A stretch of 64,000 nt of DNA, taken from positions 434,001-498,000 of the forward strand of contig NZ_MAQX01000033.1 in the NCBI RefSeq assembly GCF_001682865.1. The letters are read 5' to 3'. Made by a program: the position numbers and the translations under genes. This DNA comes from Bacillus sp. FJAT-26390. Lineage in GTDB: Bacteria; Bacillota; Bacilli; Paenibacillales; Paenibacillaceae. Numbering within the stretch: the first letter of the stretch is position 1; each line of letters begins with the position of its first letter. Shown here one piece after another: positions 60,882 to 64,000 of the stretch. A model generated the notes under the pieces. It was not told the origin of the DNA and made no database searches. It saw only the letters and a program-made list of their open reading frames with translations.

Positions 60882-62642
60882 TTGCTATCAGTGGAAAACA
60901 ACTTTTTATCCGAAGCGGCGGCGTTGTCTTGGAAGCGCTGTCACGAATTTGGTTTAAAGCCAACCGACCCCATTGACGATGACATCTTAACCGGAAGCCA
61001 CATTCAGCCTATACTCCGGCAAAACGAGCAAACGATTCATTACGCGGAGCAAATTTTCGAGCAGATGCACGCCGGCATCAAGCAATCCGGCCAAATGGCG
61101 CTGCTCATCGATCCGCAGGGAACGATTATTCACACGGTCGGAGATGCCGACTTCTCCCGTCGCGCGGTAGCGGTTCAGCTCCAGGTAGGCGCGAATTGGA
61201 CGGAGAGCAGAAAGGGCACAAATGCAATCGGAGTCGCCCTCGCGGAGAAAAAGCCGGTGCGCGTACACGCCCATGAGCATTATTTTAGCTCCAATCACTT
61301 CTTGACCTGTGCCTCCGCCCCCATCTTCAATGCAATCGGTGAGCTGATCGGTGTCATCAATATTAGCGGCAAGCAGGAGCATTACCACGCCTATACGTTT
61401 TCGCTTGCCTGCATGGCGGCCTTTTCCCTGCAAAACAAGATTTTGCTGGAGGAGTCGAAGAAAGAACATCTCGTCACGTTAAGAGAACTCGACTATACCG
61501 CGCAAAATCATCCTCTGCCGCTGCTCTCGCTTAGCCGGGATAACCAAATCCTTCGGGCTAACCAAGCAGCGCTCCGCCTTGTCGGCAGCGATGCAATCGG
61601 CCAGACGTTTACGAAGCTGGACGGCTTCTCCGTTGAAACGATCCATAATGAGCATCAGAAGCTGTGGCAATCCGTCTCCATTCGGAAGCAGGAGGCAAAC
61701 GGTCCGCGTTTGTATACATTTAAAGATATCGTTGGCGAATGTCCGGCGATCATACAGAAGAAAGAGCTTGCCCAGAAAGCGGCAGCGACCGACTTCCCTG
61801 TTCTATTGCTCGGCGAGAGCGGCGTTGGGAAGGAATTGTTCGCGCAATCCATCCATACCGCAAGCTATCGGTCGGCGCAGCCATTCATTGCCCTTAATTG
61901 CAGCGCCATTCCTGATAGCCTTATTGAAAGCGAATTATTCGGCTATGCCCGCGGCGCCTTCACGGGCGCGAACAAGGATGGCAATGCCGGAAAATTCGAG
62001 GCCGCGCATAAGGGCACCATTTTTCTGGATGAGATCGGAGATATGCCTCTTCGCGCACAGGCTGCTTTATTGAGGGTGCTCCAAGAGGGCATGATTACGC
62101 CTGTAGGCAGCGTGAAGAGCAAGCGGATTGACATTAGAGTCATAGCGGCAACAAATAAAAACTTGGCTGCAGAGGTAAAAGACGGCCGTTTTCGAGCTGA
62201 CCTCTATTACCGGTTGAAGGGGATCCACCTTACACTGCCGGCTTTGCGGGAAAGAAGCGATATTTTGGCATTAGCCGCTCATTTGCTCCAGAAGCACACT
62301 TCGCCTTGCCCAAGCTTAACGGAGGCAGCACAGCATAAGCTGTTAGGCTACAGCTGGCCCGGCAACATTAGGGAACTCAGCGGCATCCTTATGCAAGCGG
62401 TCTTCCTGGCGGGCGGACAGGCGATTGACGCGGAGCATCTCTCTTTTGAAGAAGAGACTCCGGCTGAGCTTCCTGCATCCGGCATGGCGGAGCCGCTTAC
62501 GCTGCGGGATGCGGAAGTAACGGCGATCAAGCAGGCGCTGAAAGCTTCAGAATGGAATCTCAGCAAGGCGGCCGTTCGCCTGAAGATCGGAAGAACGACG
62601 TTATACCGTAAAATAGAGGAGTACGGCATAACGATGTTTTAG
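60882..62642 (+). CDS. Sigma-54-dependent Fis-family activator, AcoR-like
   Basis: About 586 residues from TTG 60882, which has GGAGG eight bases upstream; the frame is open to 60768 but that stretch holds the control sites. The order is an N-terminal GAF domain (about 50-190; VGANWTESRKGTNAIGVALA), a middle linker with PAS-like part, and an AAA+ core (LLGESGVGKELFAQSIH, GYARGAFTGANKDGNAGKFE with the GAFTGA loop, FLDEIGDM). A C-terminal Fis HTH ends it (NLSKAAVRLKIGRTTLYRKI). It responds to a metabolite and opens the -24/-12 promoter of the aldehyde dehydrogenase operon. Confidence 0.93.
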   Translation: MLSVENNFLSEAAALSWKRCHEFGLKPTDPIDDDILTGSHIQPILRQNEQTIHYAEQIFEQMHAGIKQSGQMALLIDPQGTIIHTVGDADFSRRAVAVQLQVGANWTESRKGTNAIGVALAEKKPVRVHAHEHYFSSNHFLTCASAPIFNAIGELIGVINISGKQEHYHAYTFSLACMAAFSLQNKILLEESKKEHLVTLRELDYTAQNHPLPLLSLSRDNQILRANQAALRLVGSDAIGQTFTKLDGFSVETIHNEHQKLWQSVSIRKQEANGPRLYTFKDIVGECPAIIQKKELAQKAAATDFPVLLLGESGVGKELFAQSIHTASYRSAQPFIALNCSAIPDSLIESELFGYARGAFTGANKDGNAGKFEAAHKGTIFLDEIGDMPLRAQAALLRVLQEGMITPVGSVKSKRIDIRVIAATNKNLAAEVKDGRFRADLYYRLKGIHLTLPALRERSDILALAAHLLQKHTSPCPSLTEAAQHKLLGYSWPGNIRELSGILMQAVFLAGGQAIDAEHLSFEEETPAELPASGMAEPLTLRDAEVTAIKQALKASEWNLSKAAVRLKIGRTTLYRKIEEYGITMF

Positions 62643-62660
62643 CATGCCGCGCAATAAAAT

Positions 62661-62697
62661 AGGGTTGAGCCGCAGCCTATCGCTGTTTCTCAACCCT
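62661..62697. terminator. Bidirectional terminator
   Basis: AGGGTTGAG (62661-62669) pairs with CTCAACCCT (62689-62697) around a 19-nt loop, with TTTG downstream and AAAATA upstream. It lies between the activator and the DUF421 gene. Confidence 0.78.
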
Positions 62698-62708
62698 TTG
62701 TCTCCCTT

Positions 62709-63422
62709 CTATTCTTTATCAATAGGCTTATCGATCTCATCCTCGTAAAAATCAAAGATCAGCTGCCGCTGCGTTCCTCTTACCGCGTAGAACACGTCGG
62801 ATATTTGTTTCCCCTTGCGCTTTAGCTCCGCCTCCAGCCACTCCTTGGTCAGCCCATTTTCCTCCAATTGTTTTTCCATAAGGGTGCCATCCATGATCAA
62901 TTCAACGGGAAATGCTTGCGCTCGAGCGTTCAGATTAAGCTTCAAATCTTTTTTGGTTACATATTGATACTCGTCTTTTTTCAAAACGGCTACGATCCCA
63001 TTGTCTTCAAGTACGGCGTATTCCACTTCATCCAAATTAAATATGCCTCTTTCCCTCAGCGCCTGATTCAAGGAATCCAGCGTGAATTTTTCTTTTTTCA
63101 TATTTTCCTCAAGTATTTTGCCGCCCTCAATAAGTACGGTTGGCGAACCCGAGATCCATTTCCTCATCTTGTGGTTCTTCAAGGCAATAATAGATAACAA
63201 AGTTGAAATAACCGTAATGACAAGGAGCGACAGCAACACATGCGTCCATTTCAGCGAATCGTTAAACGCCAGGTTCGCGGTTAGTGCCCCAATGGTAATG
63301 CCCGTTACAAAGTCGTGAAACGTCATGTTGGAAATCGTCTGTTTGCCCAGCAGCTTAGATACCAGCAGGAGCAGGATTATAGCAGAGCTTGAGCGCAAAA
63401 GAATATCGAAATAGGCATTCAT
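62709..63422 (-). CDS. DUF421 membrane protein (YetF/YdfR-type)
   Basis: About 237 residues from ATG 63422, behind AGAGGTGG. Three membrane helices (residues 5-85; SSSAIILLLLVSKLLGKQTI, VTGITIGALTANLAFN) precede a soluble DUF421 domain (RKWISGSPTVLIEGGKILEE, EVEYAVLEDNGIVAVLKKDE). The family is common in spore formers; proteins of the YetF type affect spore germination or membrane stress. The function here is unknown. It is monocistronic. Confidence 0.9.
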   Translation of the reverse strand: MNAYFDILLRSSSAIILLLLVSKLLGKQTISNMTFHDFVTGITIGALTANLAFNDSLKWTHVLLSLLVITVISTLLSIIALKNHKMRKWISGSPTVLIEGGKILEENMKKEKFTLDSLNQALRERGIFNLDEVEYAVLEDNGIVAVLKKDEYQYVTKKDLKLNLNARAQAFPVELIMDGTLMEKQLEENGLTKEWLEAELKRKGKQISDVFYAVRGTQRQLIFDFYEDEIDKPIDKE

Positions 63423-63516
63423 GTTATGTTCCACCTCTGCCTCCATTATCTCCATAACCGTATAACTAAAAACACCTCCCTCAATCGTCTTTTACGATTA
63501 AAGGAGATGCTTGAGG

Positions 63517-63726
63517 TTAATCCCATTTCGGTTTTGTCTTAATCCTTGTACGGAATAGCCGCGATACCTTCCCGGACTTTTTTTTATTTCCTAAAATCCG
63601 TTGGACGCCATAGATCAACAGCTTATATCTCATCTCATCATTATGGCTTAGTTTTCTAAGCTCTCTAAAAAAAATCCCATCTAGTATGATAACCGTCTCC
63701 CTGAGCGAATACGAACGATCCTTCAT
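63517..63726 (-). CDS. Small basic protein, unknown function
   Basis: A 69-residue protein with an N-terminal amphipathic part (RETVIILDGIFFRELRKLS) and a strongly basic C-terminus (KKKSGKVSRLFRTRIKTKPK). No motif is recognised. It has a ribosome binding site GAAGG and lies 9 bp after the LuxR-type gene, so the two form an operon. It could be a partner or target peptide of that regulator. Existence as a gene is supported by site and spacing, not by homology. Confidence 0.5.
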   Translation of the reverse strand: MKDRSYSLRETVIILDGIFFRELRKLSHNDEMRYKLLIYGVQRILGNKKKSGKVSRLFRTRIKTKPKWD

Positions 63727-63735
63727 TTGAAACCT

Positions 63736-64000
63736 TCATTCGCAAGTATTTAATACATGATTGAAGAGCAGAGAAAGCAATTTCCGAATCGACCGAATGC
63801 CCATCTTGCCCATAATATTGGAAATATGATTTTTGACCGTTTTTTCGCTTATGTTGCAATAATCGGATATTTCTTGATTGGAAAATCCATGAATCGCAAT
63901 TAATAGTATTATTTCCGATTCCCGCTGCGTCAACTGATAGCCCTTTGAAAACCCCTGTATGGCATCTCCCGTTCTCCGAACTACAATGTCATTCAAGCCT
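63736..64000 (-). CDS. LuxR-type HTH protein (5' end may lie outside the window)
   Basis: At least 86 residues with the LuxR C-terminal HTH: LTQRESEIILLIAIHGFSNQ (scaffold), then EISDYCNISEKTVKNHISNI (recognition helix) and MGKMGIRSIRKLL. The frame is open to the window edge; the internal TTG at 63996 could be a start but the ribosome binding site is outside. It could be the C-terminus of a response regulator or a GerE-like single-domain protein. A small basic protein gene follows 9 bp downstream. Confidence 0.7.
   Translation of the reverse strand, partial: GLNDIVVRRTGDAIQGFSKGYQLTQRESEIILLIAIHGFSNQEISDYCNISEKTVKNHISNIMGKMGIRSIRKLLSLLFNHVLNTCE

Overview
The window reads as chromosomal DNA from a Paenibacillus-like member of the Bacillota. 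It has moderate GC, strong GGAGG ribosome binding sites, frequent TTG starts, CcpA-type cre motifs, and a yjlC-ndh operon almost identical in layout to that of Bacillus. It also carries many lipoprotein-dependent sugar ABC systems of the LplB/YtcP type with YesN-type AraC regulators, as is typical of Paenibacillus. No tRNA, rRNA, insertion sequence, prophage or CRISPR array was seen.

Layout. 1-5.2 kb: start of a BmrA-like ABC exporter, a BadF-type sugar kinase, a PadR regulator with a 14-TM drug exporter, and an HxlR regulator divergent from a quinone reductase/alcohol dehydrogenase. 5.2-16.9 kb: two methyltransferases, a DbpA-type RNA helicase, a large GDYXXLXY membrane protein, a tandem-HTH protein, a MacB-like ABC exporter, a four-repeat secreted protein, an alkyltransferase-like protein, and the yjlC-ndh respiratory operon with a Rex-like site. 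17-25.6 kb: a diguanylate cyclase, a chromosomal ParM-like actin with a ParR-like partner, two small metabolic or secreted proteins, an operon of GNAT-nitrilase fusion, nitrilase and S-adenosylmethionine decarboxylase, and greA.

25.6-34.6 kb: a polysaccharide-utilisation locus on the minus strand (binding protein, two permeases, GH88 unsaturated glucuronyl hydrolase, AraC-type membrane regulator, second binding protein). 34.8-40 kb: a YitT transporter-like protein, repeat-rich intergenic DNA, rlmN, gene relics, and a secreted multi-domain protein. 40-50.4 kb: an organic-acid block made of a CitST-type two-component system, divergent tctCBA, an ACT-domain malic enzyme, a degenerate HPr-like protein, an acetate-type symporter with its DUF485 partner, and a LytTR response regulator.

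50.4-57.3 kb: a GntR-controlled operon pairing an ABC importer with a BadF kinase and a GH4 phospho-glycosidase, which suggests sugar phosphorylation after import instead of by a PTS. 57.3-62.6 kb: a compact sigma-54 circuit with rpoN/sigL, DUF779, an aldehyde dehydrogenase behind a near-perfect -24/-12 promoter, and the divergent sigma-54 activator. 62.7-64 kb: a DUF421 membrane protein and a small LuxR-HTH operon that runs to the window edge.

The observations most worth following are the actin/RHH pair, the active-site Ser in the GNAT-nitrilase beside an intact paralogue, the HPr-like protein without its His, the self-contained sigma-54 circuit, the ABC-kinase-GH4 operon with duplicated operators, and the relic genes and interspersed palindromes. 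All functions are inferred from sequence by eye; no database search was run.
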